Positions 19,054 through 28,867 of a DNA stretch of 64,000 bases are shown in pieces. The position numbers and the translations under genes are program-made. This DNA comes from CBDCME01 sp965218865 (lineage in GTDB: Bacteria; Pseudomonadota; Alphaproteobacteria; JAAXGF01). The notes beneath the pieces were generated by a model. That model saw nothing but the letters and a program-made list of their open reading frames with translations, had not been told where the DNA came from and did no database searches. Location of the stretch: contig CBDCME010000073.1 in the NCBI GenBank assembly GCA_965218865.1, forward strand, positions 186,001 through 250,000, written 5' to 3'. How positions within the stretch are numbered: the stretch's first letter is position 1; the number at the start of each line of letters is the position of its first letter.

Positions 19054-19780
19054 AACGCCGCAAGACTTGGCGGCAGGCGGCCTCCCGCCGTTGCCAGCCG
19101 GCAAGGGAAAGCTCGGGTTCCAAATGTTCCCCTTGGGGCCAGCCCAGGCAGAGATAGGCCACGAGCACCCAGCCCTCGGGCACTTCCAGAAGGCGCGAAA
19201 CCCCCTGGGGATCGATGATCGACACCCAACCCATGCCGACGCCGTGGGCCCGCGCCGCCAACCATAACCCATAAACAGCGGCGACCGTCGAGTAGCGCAA
19301 GGTTTCCGGCATCGTCGCCTGCCCCAAGCCCGAACCCTGCTGGGTCGACTCGTCGGAGAAAACAGCCAGGTGCACCGGCGCCTCCTTCAGCCCGGCGAGC
19401 TTCAGCGAAGCGTAGAGCTTGGCCCGCTCGCCCCGGTAACCCGCGAGCGCGTGGTCATTGGCGCTCTGGAAATTGTCCCGGACCGCCTGGCGCCGCGCCG
19501 AATCATCGACGGTCACGAAACGCCAAGGCTGACTGTTACCCACTGAAGGTGAAAGGCAAGCCATGTCCAACAGATTGTCCAACAGTCCCTCCGTCAACGG
19601 ATCCGTGCGAAACCGCCGAACGTCGCGCCGCCACGCGAACAGATCACTGAGCGACTCCTGGAACGCCACGTCGAATATCGGAGGTTCCTTGGCCGGGGGT
19701 TCTTGAAGTTTTCGGTCTGTCACCACGAGTCTCGATATCTTCTGATGGCCAGGGACGCCGCCCCCGACGATGACCGTCAA
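19052..19780 (-). CDS. bluB: 5,6-dimethylbenzimidazole synthase BluB
   Basis: A flavin-destructase that converts FMNH2 and oxygen into the lower ligand of vitamin B12. The nitroreductase-fold protein has the BluB opening FAWRRDVRRFRTDPL, the flavin-contact segment LSPSVGNSQPWRFVTVDD, and the GWVSIIDP...LGWPQGE end. The longest frame is 242 residues (MTVIVGGGVPGHQ...). A GTG at 19723 is a credible alternative start. No other cobalamin gene is nearby. Confidence 0.9.
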   Translation of the reverse strand: MTVIVGGGVPGHQKISRLVVTDRKLQEPPAKEPPIFDVAFQESLSDLFAWRRDVRRFRTDPLTEGLLDNLLDMACLSPSVGNSQPWRFVTVDDSARRQAVRDNFQSANDHALAGYRGERAKLYASLKLAGLKEAPVHLAVFSDESTQQGSGLGQATMPETLRYSTVAAVYGLWLAARAHGVGMGWVSIIDPQGVSRLLEVPEGWVLVAYLCLGWPQGEHLEPELSLAGWQRREAACRQVLRR

Positions 19781-19826
19781 TATGTGAGCTTTCCCAACCC
19801 ATCGGTCAACCGCCCAAGTTGACGGT

Positions 19827-19986
19827 TGAGGTGGACCCCGAAAACTGGACAGATGTGTTAGGTGGGATTCGGCTTTTATGAAGAGGATCTCCAGGGATGG
19901 CGAAGCGACGGAAATTTTTCACCGGATTTTAAGGAGAAAGTTGCGCTTGAGGCGTTGCGGGGCGAACAGACGCTGGCGGAACTGGT
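19827..19986 (+). mobile_element. IS3-family element, left-end remnant
   Basis: Begins with the terminal repeat TGAGGTGGACCCCGAAAACT shared with the complete element at 27345. An orfA start (MAKRRKF...SPDFKEKVALEALRGEQTLAEL) follows, broken by one extra T in the T run near 19920. Similarity stops abruptly at about 19986. Confidence 0.75.
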
Positions 19987-20196
19987 CATTGGGCCCTACA
20001 TCTCCGTCTATCGCAATCGGGGGGAAATTCTCGCCGTCTTCCACGGCAAGCAGGCTTGGCCGGAGAGTTTTTAAAAACGTGACCTCCGGGTAGAAGAATC
20101 GGCGTTCCCCTGCGCTTCAACCCTTACCGGCTTCAAACGATGGATGGGAAGTGGTATCGAGGGGGTCGGGGCGGATCGGTGACGACGGGACGAGAA

Positions 20197-20667
20197 ATGA
20201 ATTGGGCGCGGATCGGGGCGGTTTTTTTGGTGGCGGGAGTGGTCTGCGCCGCGAGCACGGCGGAGGCGCGGTTGAAGGTGTGCAATCGGACCGGGCTTAC
20301 GCTCCAGGCCGCGGTCGGGTATTTCGGGCTTCATGGCTGGACCTCCGAAGGCTGGTGGGAGCTGGCGCCGAAGCGGTGTTTCATTCCGATCCGGGGGGAA
20401 CTCGAGAAACGCTATTATTACGTCCTCGGGAAAAACACCGAGAAAAATTACCACGCCGGCGGAAAGAACCGCTTTTGTACGACTCCCGAGGATTTCAAGA
20501 TAAACGGTCCCCGCGATTGCGAGAAACGCGGATTCGCCGACGAATGGTTCGGCGAGATCGATAAGGGCGCGATCCCGACCTACAACGTCGACTTCATCGA
20601 CGACACGACCAAGCAGGAAAATCGCACCTTCGGCTTTACCGCCTACGAAGGCAAACGTGCGCCCTGA
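20197..20667 (+). CDS. DUF1036-family exported protein
   Basis: 156 residues, with a signal peptide (MNWARIGAVFLVAGVVCAAS...EA) followed by the DUF1036 core LKVCNRTGLTLQAAVGYF and WTSEGWWELAPKRC. Members are periplasmic proteins of unknown function in alphaproteobacteria. The Cys residues suggest disulfides. The ATG at 20197 is preferred because it begins the signal peptide. The frame is intact. Confidence 0.88.
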   Translation: MNWARIGAVFLVAGVVCAASTAEARLKVCNRTGLTLQAAVGYFGLHGWTSEGWWELAPKRCFIPIRGELEKRYYYVLGKNTEKNYHAGGKNRFCTTPEDFKINGPRDCEKRGFADEWFGEIDKGAIPTYNVDFIDDTTKQENRTFGFTAYEGKRAP

Positions 20668-20708
20668 TCCGTCTCACGGCCTTCGCGCCCCGGACCGCGG
20701 CTGAATTC

Positions 20709-22064
20709 GTGACCCGGTCCGCGGTCCATATCGTCGGCGGCGGCCTGGCCGGCAGCGAGGCGGCCTGGCAGTTGGCGGGCGCGGGGGTGGCCGTGGTGCT
20801 GCACGAAATGCGTCCGGTGCGCGGCACCGAGGCCCACATCGGCGGCAGCCTCGCCGAGCTGGTGTGCTCGAACTCGTTTCGCTCCGACGACGTCGAGAAC
20901 AACGCCGTCGGCCTCTTGCACGAGGAGATGCGGCGCTGCGGTTCGCTGATCATGGCCGCGGCGGAGGCCCACAAAGTGCCCGCCGGCACCGCCCTGGCGG
21001 TCGATCGCGAGGGCTTCGCCGCCGCGGTCGAGAAGGCCCTCCTCGAGGCGCCCCTGCTCGAGGTCCGCCGGGAAGAGGTCGCGGGGCTGCCGCCGGAGTC
21101 CTGGGGGCCCGCGATCATCGCCACGGGACCGCTGACCTCCCCCGACTTGGCGGCGGCGATTGGCGCCGCCAGCGGCGAGGAGAGGCTGGCTTTTTTCGAC
21201 GCCATCGCCCCGATCGTCTACAAGGACTCGATCAATTTCTCGCGGGCCTGGTTCCAGTCGCGCTACGACCGCGGCGGACCCGGCGGCGATGCCGCCGCGT
21301 ACATCAACTGCCCCTTGAACCGGGCCGAATACGAGGCCTTCGTTATGGCCTTGGTGGCGGGCGAGAAATCATCCTTCAAGGAGTGGGAAACGAAGACGCC
21401 CTATTTCGAGGGCTGCCTGCCGATCGAGGTCATGGCCGAACGCGGCTCCGAAACCCTGCGCTTCGGACCGATGAAGCCGGTCGGCCTGAGCAACCCCCAT
21501 GAACCCGGGGTCCGGGCCCACGCGGTCGTCCAATTGCGCCAGGACAACGCCCTCGGCACCCTTTACAACATCGTCGGATTCCAGACCAAGCTGAAGCACG
21601 GCGACCAAACCCGGATCTTCCGCCGTATCCCCGGACTGGAGAACGCCCGTTTCGCGCGCCTCGGCGGTATCCACCGCAACACCTTTCTCAACAGCCCCAA
21701 GCTGCTCGACGGAGAATTGCGCCTCAAGGCGCTGCCGAGAATCCGCTTCGCCGGCCAGATCACGGGGGTCGAGGGCTACGTCGAAAGCGCCGCGATGGGT
21801 ATTCTGGCCGGACGTTTCACGGCCGCCGAACGCCGCCGCCAGGCGCTCGCGCCGCCCCCGCCGACGACCGCGCTCGGCGCCCTTCTCAACCACATCACGC
21901 GTGGGGCCGACGCCAGAACCTTCCAGCCGATGAACGTCAATTTCGGCCTCTTCCCGCCGCTTGCCGAAAAGGTCGCGAAGAAGGAGCGCAAGGCCGCCAT
22001 GGCGCGCCGCGCCCTCGCCGAACTCGACGCCTGGCTCGCGACCGGCAGAGCCGCCGCGGAGTAA
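20709..22064 (+). CDS. trmFO: methylenetetrahydrofolate-tRNA-(uracil-5-)-methyltransferase TrmFO
   Basis: A folate- and FAD-dependent enzyme that makes m5U54 in the tRNA T-loop. 451 residues from a GTG start (MTRSAVHIVGGGLAGSEAAW, the FAD-binding GxGxxG). Signatures LAELVCSNSFRSDDVENNAV, YFEGCLPIEVMAERG and LRFGPMKPVGL are followed by RQDNALGTLYNIVGFQTKLK. The frame is intact, and 45 bp separate it from IS5 copy 3. Confidence 0.96.
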   Translation: MTRSAVHIVGGGLAGSEAAWQLAGAGVAVVLHEMRPVRGTEAHIGGSLAELVCSNSFRSDDVENNAVGLLHEEMRRCGSLIMAAAEAHKVPAGTALAVDREGFAAAVEKALLEAPLLEVRREEVAGLPPESWGPAIIATGPLTSPDLAAAIGAASGEERLAFFDAIAPIVYKDSINFSRAWFQSRYDRGGPGGDAAAYINCPLNRAEYEAFVMALVAGEKSSFKEWETKTPYFEGCLPIEVMAERGSETLRFGPMKPVGLSNPHEPGVRAHAVVQLRQDNALGTLYNIVGFQTKLKHGDQTRIFRRIPGLENARFARLGGIHRNTFLNSPKLLDGELRLKALPRIRFAGQITGVEGYVESAAMGILAGRFTAAERRRQALAPPPPTTALGALLNHITRGADARTFQPMNVNFGLFPPLAEKVAKKERKAAMARRALAELDAWLATGRAAAE

Positions 22065-22109
22065 CGGAGTTTGGATTGTTCAATAGCGCCACGAGAGTTC
22101 AACTTAACG

Positions 22110-23677
22110 AGTCGCCCGTGAAGAACGCGTAAGCGGCTGATGTTGGTAGTTCTTTCGGTTTGGCGAAGTAATCGGATTTGCAAGAAAACGGGTTTTGGGC
22201 CTGAAAAGCTTGTGATTTGAAATAATTGATTTTGGGGATTCCCTTCCGTTGCGGAACGTGATTCTCTGCTCCCGTCGATTGGGATTGGAGAACTGTGATG
22301 AAGCCATCGCGCAAGGTGTCATCGGGAATAGAGGACCTGTTCCGCTCGCGGTTCGAAAACATCATCAACCTGCGCCACGAGTTGGTGGTGTTGGGGGGCC
22401 GGATCGCGTGGACTTTCTTCGACGAGACCTATGAAGCCTTGTATTCGGAGGAGGGTCGGCCGGGGGTCCCGACGCGGTTGATGGTTGGGCTGCACATCCT
22501 CAAGCATATGTTCGATCTCTCGGATGAGGAGGTCTGCGAGCGCTGGGTCTACGACCCATACTTCCAGTGCTTCTGCGGCGAAGAGTACTTTCAGCATGAG
22601 CTGCCCATGGAGCGCTCGTCGATGACCCGGTGGCGGGACCGGATCGGGCCGGAAGGTTTGGAGAAGGTATTCCAGGAGAGCCTGGCCGTGGCCCACCGGG
22701 TGGGGGCGCTGCGGGAGAAGGACCTCGAGCGGGTGATGGTGGACACCACCGTACAAGAGAAGGCGATTGCCTTTCCGACCGACGCCAAACTGATGCAACG
22801 AGCCCGCGAGCGGCTGGTGCGACTGGCACGGGAGCACGGCATTGCCCTGCGTCAGTCCTATACCCGCCTGGGCAAGAGGGCGTTGATCATGCAAGGCCGC
22901 TACCGCCATGCCAAACAGCACAAGCGGGCCAACAAGGCCCTGCGCAAGCTCAAGACCTATCTCGGGCGCACCGTCCGCGACATCCGCCGCAAGACGGCCC
23001 AGGAGGAGAGCCTACGGGATACCTTCCGCCGCCCCTTGTGGCTGGCCGAGCGGGTGTCGACCCAGAAGCGGCGCGACCCCTTGCCCAAGGTCTATTCGCT
23101 CCACGCGCCCGAGGTCGAATGCATCGGCAAAGGGAAGGCGCACAAGCCGTACGAGTTCGGCTGCAAGGTCTCCGTGGCGGCGACCAATTCCCGCCCCCCC
23201 GGCGGCCAGTTCGTCGCCCACGTCAAGGCCTTCCACGGCAATCCCTATGATGGCCACACCTTGAGGCAGGTGATCGAAGAGATGGAACGCTGGACGGGGA
23301 TATCGGCCGAGCGCATCTATGTCGACAAGGGATACCAGGGCCACGATTACCCCAACAAACACCGCGTCTTTAGATCAGGCCAGAAACGCGGCATCACGCC
23401 GACGATCAAGAAGGAGCTCAGGCGGCGCTCCGCCGTCGAGGCCGTGATCGGACATCTCAAGAGCGATGGCAGGCTGGGGCGCAACTTCCTCAAAGGCCGC
23501 GACGGCGACAAGATCAACGCCATCCTCGCCGGCGCCGGCTACAACTACCGCCTTGTCCTCAAATGGCTGAGGCGTTTGTTTGTCCAAATCCTGGCCGCGC
23601 TCCTCAGCGACATCTCGCACCCCACCGCAAACCCAATCGCCGCTTCAGATTGAAATCAGGGTTCTTCACGGACGACT
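22110..23677 (+). mobile_element. IS5-family element, copy 3 (complete, 1568 bp)
   Basis: Same termini and length as copy 2. The flanking 4-mers differ (AACG / ACTT), so no target duplication remains. IS630 copy C inserted 7 bp beyond its right end. Confidence 0.93.
22298..23653 (+). CDS. IS5-family transposase (intact)
   Basis: Same 451-residue protein as in copy 2, with a few substitutions (for example PTDAKLMQR for PTAAKLMQR, and a final D for A). All catalytic motifs are present and the C7 run is preserved, so the frame is open. Confidence 0.95.
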   Translation: MKPSRKVSSGIEDLFRSRFENIINLRHELVVLGGRIAWTFFDETYEALYSEEGRPGVPTRLMVGLHILKHMFDLSDEEVCERWVYDPYFQCFCGEEYFQHELPMERSSMTRWRDRIGPEGLEKVFQESLAVAHRVGALREKDLERVMVDTTVQEKAIAFPTDAKLMQRARERLVRLAREHGIALRQSYTRLGKRALIMQGRYRHAKQHKRANKALRKLKTYLGRTVRDIRRKTAQEESLRDTFRRPLWLAERVSTQKRRDPLPKVYSLHAPEVECIGKGKAHKPYEFGCKVSVAATNSRPPGGQFVAHVKAFHGNPYDGHTLRQVIEEMERWTGISAERIYVDKGYQGHDYPNKHRVFRSGQKRGITPTIKKELRRRSAVEAVIGHLKSDGRLGRNFLKGRDGDKINAILAGAGYNYRLVLKWLRRLFVQILAALLSDISHPTANPIAASD

Positions 23678-23684
23678 ACTTATA

Positions 23685-24848
23685 CCAACCGCCCCAGAGT
23701 TTGACTCGCGCAAAGGTTTACACGCTAGGTTTTGTGTGATTCAAGGTTGTTGGCAACAAGGGAGTGTGTTCAATGCCAACGATTCCTTTGCGAAACGACT
23801 TTGATGCTGAAAGAGTCCGTGTTCTTGCGGCACGGAGCGATGATGGGAACCAGGCGCGACGGCTTTTGTCGTTGGCGGCCATCTACGATGGGATGGATCG
23901 AGCGTGCGCGGCGGGTATTGGCGGCATGGATCGGCAGACGTTGCGGGACTGGGTTCACCGGTTCAACGCGGGAGGTCCGGCCGGTCTGATCGACCGCAAG
24001 CCGAACGGGGCGTTGCGTCGGTTGACGCCGTCGCAAATGGCGGCGCTTTCGCGGGCTATCGAGGCCGGTCCCGATCCCGAACGGGATGGGGTCGTGCGCT
24101 GGCGCTGCATCGATCTCAAGCAACTGATCCGAACGCGCTTCGGCGTGGACTATCACGAGCGGAGCGTCGGCAAGCTGCTGGCCGCGCTCGGGTTCTCGCA
24201 TATTTCCGCGCGCCCGCGCCACGTCGGCCAGGATGCGCGGGCACAGGAGGAATTTGAAAAAAAGTTTTCCCGAACACTTGGCGAAAATCGTAGCGGCACA
24301 GCCACCGGACACGCCCATCGAGGTTTGGTTTCAAGATGAAATGCGCGTCGGCCAGAAGAACAGCCTGGTGCGCCAGTGGGCCCCAAAGGGATCGCGCCCG
24401 CGCCAGGTCAAGGACCTACGGACCTCTTCGGCGTATCTCTTCGGCGCCATCTGCCCCGAGCGCGGTGAGGGCGCGGCGCTGGTCATGCCGCGCGCCAATA
24501 CTGAAGCCATGGACCTGCATCTCGAGGAAATCAGCCGGGCCGTTGCCCCAAACGCCCATGCCGTCGTGCTGCTCGACCAAGCCGCATGGCACACCACTGC
24601 CAAACTCGGCATCCCGGAGAACATCTCCCTCGTGCCTTTGCCACCCAAGTCCCCGGAGCTCAATCCCGCCGAAAATGTCTGGCAATACCTCCGCCAGAAC
24701 TGGCTCTCCAATCGTGTCTTCGACTCCTATGAAGCCATCGTCGAGGCCTCTTGCCAAGCCTGGAACAACCCGACCGACCAACCTTGGAAGATCATGTCCA
24801 TCGGCCTCAGAGCGTGGGCTCGCACAAGGCAATGTTAAGGGCGGTTGG
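23685..24848 (+). mobile_element. IS630-family element, copy C
   Basis: The termini CCAACCGCCC / GGGCGGTTGG have TA at 23683-23684 and 24849-24850. It sits between IS5 copy 3 and an IS3 right-end scrap. Confidence 0.92.
23773..24838 (+). CDS. IS630-family transposase in two overlapping frames
   Basis: Frame 1 (23773-24339) encodes the helix-turn-helix half and runs past the slippery site into an unrelated tail. Frame 2 (open from 24233 to 24838) encodes the DDE half. The centre reads TTTGAAAAAAAGTTTTCC, the same length as the eight-A form. Dropping one base, by transcript slippage on the A run or a +1 ribosomal shift, would join the two halves as in copy A. Whether the fused protein is made cannot be seen from sequence. 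Confidence 0.85.
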
Positions 24849-24862
24849 TATAACAAGGCCCC

Positions 24863-24887
24863 TGTCCAAAGGATTGGGTCCACCTCA
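24863..24887 (+). mobile_element. IS3-family right-end scrap (25 bp)
   Basis: TGTCCAAAGGATTGGGTCCACCTCA matches the right terminal repeat of the IS3 element at 27345-29891 apart from single-base changes. The rest of this copy has gone. It marks the point where the terminase gene was cut. Confidence 0.7.
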
Positions 24888-25233
24888 CAAGCGGACGGAG
24901 GCCTACTGGCGTATGCGGGAGGCCTTGGACCCCGATCAGCCTGGCGGACGCCCGATTTCATTACCGCCGGACCAAAAACTCGCCGGTCAGCTTTGCAGCG
25001 TCCGATTCACGATGACCCCGAACGGTATTGCGGCGGAGAACAAGGTTCACGTCGTAAAGCGCCTCGGACGATCACCGGATCGGGCCGATGCCGTGGTGAT
25101 GTCCTGGTATCGCGGCACTGTAGGCGGTCACCAGCGGTCCATGTGGGGATACGGCAACGGTCCCTATGACAAGCCTCTGCCTAAGGTCATGCGAGGCCAT
25201 GAGGCGAAGAAGCGGATTTATTACAAACATTAA
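24888..25233 (+). pseudogene. phage terminase large subunit, C-terminal fragment
   Basis: About 114 codons in one frame: YWRMREALDPDQPGG..., LPPDQKLAGQLCSVRFTMTP, then KRLGRSPDRADAVVMSWYRG. This is the end of the terminase nuclease domain, with the catalytic Asp in DRADAVVM. Terminase packages phage or gene-transfer-agent DNA. The ATPase half is missing, cut off by the IS3 scrap. No other phage structural gene is nearby, so this is a relict. Confidence 0.8.
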
Positions 25234-25579
25234 GCCGCGCCTGAAGATTTAATTTCGGATCGTGTTTATCCTATTGAGGTACGAGTTTGATAGTGGCAAT
25301 TTCTCCACGACCGATTGTCATTTTTTGGTGCTTGCTTTTCATGGCAAGTTTTTGGCAGTGGCTCGACCCCGTTCTGGGCCTGAAACCAGAGTTTTCCCGC
25401 AGCGAAGCGGCTGGATTAGCAGCGACGCTTTTTCTCGGGTTAAGTTCGTTCTTGTGGTTGGTTTTCAAGAGCTACCGAGCGCAACATCCCTTTAAAATGA
25501 GGTTCTGTGATGAGCCTTTTGATGTTGATCCAGTTTCTGTCGATACAGGTAGAATTTATAGACCACGGTTTGAAAATTG

Positions 25580-27041
25580 GGCGATGTCCCATGCTCTGTT
25601 GAAAAAGGCGAGGCAGGCATGGTTGGGCTTCGAGGCTAGGCGGCCTCTTTGATGGTTTCAATGGCGCTTTTCGCTTTTGCCTTTTTCACGTGATCCTCGA
25701 GGGCAGCTCTGAGGATGGGGAGTTGCCGGTAGGCCTTGAGGCGACGGAGGTCTTTTGGGCTTCCAGGAGGCCGGCGGCGGTCCATCGCAAGGCCATCTCG
25801 GCGTTGCGCCAGCGCTTGACATTGTGCTGCACCATCCTGACCGTTCCCAAGGCATTCTCGATGGCGTTGGTGCAGGCCAAGGAGCGCCTGAGCTTGGGCG
25901 GCAGGCCCAAGCGGATCACGGTGAGGATCTCATCCAGGCCCTCCAGGATGGAAGCCGAAACGCCGGGGGCCTCGGTCTCCAGGCGGCGCGCCAGGTTATT
26001 CATGAGGCGTTCGGCTTTCTCGGCATCGTCTTGGTCCCAGGCTTGCCTGAGCGCCTTCTTGACGCCGGCATGAAGGCTTTCGTCGAGGCGCTCGATGATG
26101 TTGCGGCCCTTGTGGACCTGGCAGCGCTGGAGGGCGGCCACCGGCCCGAAGGTCCGCTTGATCGCCTTGGAGAGCGCCTTGGCGCCGTCGACGATGAAGA
26201 GCCGGGGCACTTCCGGGTCGAGGCCGCGGGCGGTCAGGTTGTCGAGCAGCGCCTGCACCGTGGCGGCATTCTCCGTGGCACCTTCGGCCAGGCCTAGAAC
26301 ATGCTTCTCGCCCGCGCCGTCGATGCCAATAGCTGCCAGCAACACGTGATCGCCGACGTGCAGCCCGTCGATCTGGATGACCAGGAGATCGAGATCCGAA
26401 AGGTCGCTGGCCAGGAAGGCCTTCAGCTTCTTGCGCGTCATGGCCACGAAGCGCCGCGAGACCGCGGACTTCGAGGTCGCATCGCCCGCGCGTGCCGGCA
26501 AGTCGCCGCTGGCCTCGCCGGGCAGGCGCACGGCGCCCGCGTACTTGCGGGTCGAAACCGTAAGCAGCATGATGTTCATCGCCCAGGACTGCAAAAGCGC
26601 CGGGTCCGAGAGCAACTCCCAGCTCGGCAAGCTCATCTCCTTGCCCGCAAGATCGCGCACCCGCGGGCGCGTCAGCTTCACCTTGCCCCCGTGATAGGCA
26701 ATCTCGCTCTGGGTTGTCCCCCAGCGATGGCCCTGCCGCTCGGCCGTGCGGGCGTGGCGCGCTCCGCAGAGCACCTCGCTATCCTCGTCCAGCATCTCGC
26801 CCAGGGTCTCCACCCCGGCCAACAGGCAAAAGCGATCCACGCTCATGCGCAGATCATCAAAAGCCTCCGGCAAGGCCGGCGGCAACAGCGGAAGCGGGAT
26901 CTCCAACAGTTTCGAAAGGCGACTGTTCCGTGTAGTCTTGGTCATGGCGTCGTTCTCCTTGATGGATTCAACACCCAGAGCCTAACGGTTCCAGGCGAAT
27001 GACGCCTACCTCATTTTTTCAACATCAGCCGGGACATTGCC
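25580..27041 (-). mobile_element. IS256-family element, copy 2 (1462 bp, with target duplication)
   Basis: Same termini as copy 1, with a perfect 8-bp target duplication GAAAATTG at 25572-25579 and 27042-27049. This is the typical IS256 target size. It proves a simple insertion into the membrane-protein gene. Confidence 0.96.
25686..26945 (-). CDS. IS256-family transposase (intact)
   Basis: 419 residues, as in copy 1 apart from scattered substitutions (NSRLSKL for NSRRSKL, LMNNLARR for LMKNLARR). The catalytic motifs IQIDGLHVGDH, FIVDGAKAL and TNAIENALG are all present. Confidence 0.95.
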   Translation of the reverse strand: MTKTTRNSRLSKLLEIPLPLLPPALPEAFDDLRMSVDRFCLLAGVETLGEMLDEDSEVLCGARHARTAERQGHRWGTTQSEIAYHGGKVKLTRPRVRDLAGKEMSLPSWELLSDPALLQSWAMNIMLLTVSTRKYAGAVRLPGEASGDLPARAGDATSKSAVSRRFVAMTRKKLKAFLASDLSDLDLLVIQIDGLHVGDHVLLAAIGIDGAGEKHVLGLAEGATENAATVQALLDNLTARGLDPEVPRLFIVDGAKALSKAIKRTFGPVAALQRCQVHKGRNIIERLDESLHAGVKKALRQAWDQDDAEKAERLMNNLARRLETEAPGVSASILEGLDEILTVIRLGLPPKLRRSLACTNAIENALGTVRMVQHNVKRWRNAEMALRWTAAGLLEAQKTSVASRPTGNSPSSELPSRIT

Positions 27042-27406
27042 GAAAATTGCATTGGTAAACATACTCTCACATTAAGAATAGACACAAAATTTGCGACCAA
27101 TATTTCTGAATTCAATATTCGTTTTGTCAATAAAGCTTTGGGAGTTGGAAAAACATCTAGTGCTGACACTGATGTAATTAGGATTATAGACGTATCGGCC
27201 CCAGATTGGGATGACCAGGCCGGCATCGAGAAAGATTTTGCCGGACCAAACGAGGTGAAAATAAAACCTGATAGCCACGGAGGCAAAAATTTGTCTGTGC
27301 GGAGGCCAAAACCATGGGTCATTGGTGATCCGTTGTGGATTGTCTGAGGTGGACCCCGAAAACTGGACAATTGGCTAAGTTAGACTCCTGCTCCTATAAC
27401 TTGCTA

Positions 27407-28564
27407 GTGTTCCGACTCATTTAAACGGTACCCTTCTTCACCTGATTGAGGGTGTTCCGAGCTCGATCCACTTTTTTGAGGATGTCTCGGGCGGTGGCGG
27501 TCCAGGCGAAGGGTTTGGAGTTCTCGTTGTGCTTGGCGAGATAGTCGTCGATGGCCGCCTCCAGTTCGAGGACGCTCTTGAAGACGCCCCGGCGGATGGC
27601 GTTTTGGGTGATTTCGGCGAAGAAGCGTTCGACCTGGTTCAGCCAGGAGGCCGACGTCGGCGTGAAGTGGAAATGGAAGCGGGGGTGCTTTTCCAGCCAC
27701 GCCTTGACCTTGGCATGCTTGTGGGTGGCGTAGTTGTCGACGATCAAGTGGATGTCGAGCCGCTTCGGCGTCTTGCGGTCGAGCCGGCGCAGGAAACGGA
27801 GGAACTCCTGGTGCCGGTGCCGCTTCATGCATTGGCCGATGACCGTGCCGTCGAGCACGTTGAGCGCCGCGAACAGCGTCGTCGTGCCGTTGCGCTTGTA
27901 ATCGTGGGTCATGGTGCCGGCGCGGCCCTTCTTTATCGGCAGGCCGGGCTGGGTGCGGTCGAGAGCCTGAACCTGGCTCTTCTCGTCGACCGAAAGAACC
28001 AGCGCCTTGTCCGGCGGGTTCAGGTAAAGCCCGATAACGTCCTCCACCTTCTCGGCGAACCTCGGGTCGTTCGAGACCTTGAAGATGGAAATCAGATGCG
28101 GCTTCAATCCATACTCGGCCCAGATCCTCTGCACACTGGCTGATTCCGACGGCCTTGGCCATCGTGCGAACACTCCACTGGGTCGCGTTCGGCGGTGCCT
28201 CCCGCATCGTCTTCGTCAACACCAGCGATTTCACCGCGGCGCCCAAGGGGGGCTTGCCGGACCCCCGGTCCCGATCCCGCAACAGTCCGTCGACCCCTTC
28301 CTCGAGGAAGCGTTCCTGCCAGCGCCACACCGTCGGCTTGCTCTTGCCTACTTGACGCATGATCGCCATCGTCCCGAGACGATCCCCGGACAGAAGCACG
28401 ATCCGCGCACGCCAGACATGCTTCTGGGGGGTATTCCGGCCCGAAACCAGCCGCTCCAGTCGGCTCCGGTCGCCAGGAGATACCCAAATACAAGCGGTTG
28501 TTCCCATGCAGGCATAATCGCATAGTTCCAGTCCCTTGGGGATCTTTTAAATGTGACGAAACAC
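27407..28564 (-). mobile_element. second IS630-type element, nested in IS3
   Basis: The termini GTGTTCCGACTCATTTAAA and TTTAAATGTGACGAAACAC are inverted and flanked by TA (27405-27406 and 28565-28566). It lies between the IS3 left end and orfA, so it is younger than the IS3 insertion. Its transposase is unrelated in detail to that of the four-copy IS630 element. Confidence 0.9.
27421..28507 (-). pseudogene. IS630-family transposase (second type), frameshifted
   Basis: The N-terminal half (MGTTACIWVSPGDRSRLERL, with helix-turn-helix segment GKSKPTVWRWQERFLEEGVDGL) runs to VRTMAKAVGISQ. A few bases are then missing near 28140. The DDE half continues in another frame: ALVLSVDEKSQVQALDRTQP (Asp), LIVDNYATHKH (Asp), SWLNQVERFFAEIT (Glu). 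It is probably inactive unless recoded. Confidence 0.88.
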
Positions 28565-28567
28565 TAG

Positions 28568-28867
28568 ATGGAGGAGCGGGATATGAAGCAGATACGCAGA
28601 CGACTGAGTGCAGAATTCAAGGCGAAGGTGGCGCTGGCGGCGTTGAAAAGCGACCAGACGGTGTCCGAGCTGGGGCAGCATTTTGGGGTTCACCCCAACC
28701 AGATTCACAAATGGCGCAAGGCGCTCCTCGACAACGCGGCGTCGGTTTTTCAGCCCGGCCGGTCGGACCGGGAGAAGGGTAACGACGCGGTTGTGAAGGA
28801 ACTCCACGCGAAGGTTGGCGAGCTCACGGTAGAGCGGGATTTTTTGGCGCGCGGGTCCGGTCGATGA
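28568..28867 (+). CDS. IS3-family transposase OrfA
   Basis: A 99-residue DNA-binding subunit. MKQIRRRLSAEFKAKVALAA and SELGQHFGVHPNQIHKWRKA form the helix-turn-helix of IS3 OrfA. A leucine-rich end (VVKELHAKVGELTVERDFLA) follows. Its stop overlaps the orfB start (ATGA), as usual in this family, where frameshifting makes OrfAB. Confidence 0.9.
   Translation: MEERDMKQIRRRLSAEFKAKVALAALKSDQTVSELGQHFGVHPNQIHKWRKALLDNAASVFQPGRSDREKGNDAVVKELHAKVGELTVERDFLARGSGR

Larger units (their letters stand above)
25287..27347 (+). pseudogene. two-helix membrane protein of unknown function, split by IS256 copy 2
   Basis: The first part (25287-25579) encodes MIVAISPRPIVIFWCLLFMA, then a second hydrophobic stretch LAATLFLGLSSFLWLVF and a soluble segment to RPRFEN. 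After removing the IS and one copy of the 8-bp duplication, the frame continues CIGKHTLRIDTKFATNISEF to a TGA at 27345-27347. The product would be about 197 residues. The C-terminal part is visibly AT-rich. I do not recognise the family. The neighbouring terminase scrap suggests an accessory or prophage origin. Confidence 0.8.

Noticed and set aside
3467..27041. Composite transposon bounded by the two same-orientation IS256 copies
   Set aside because: Copy 2 has its own 8-bp target duplication, so it inserted alone. The 22-kb interval contains a housekeeping operon and other IS insertions.
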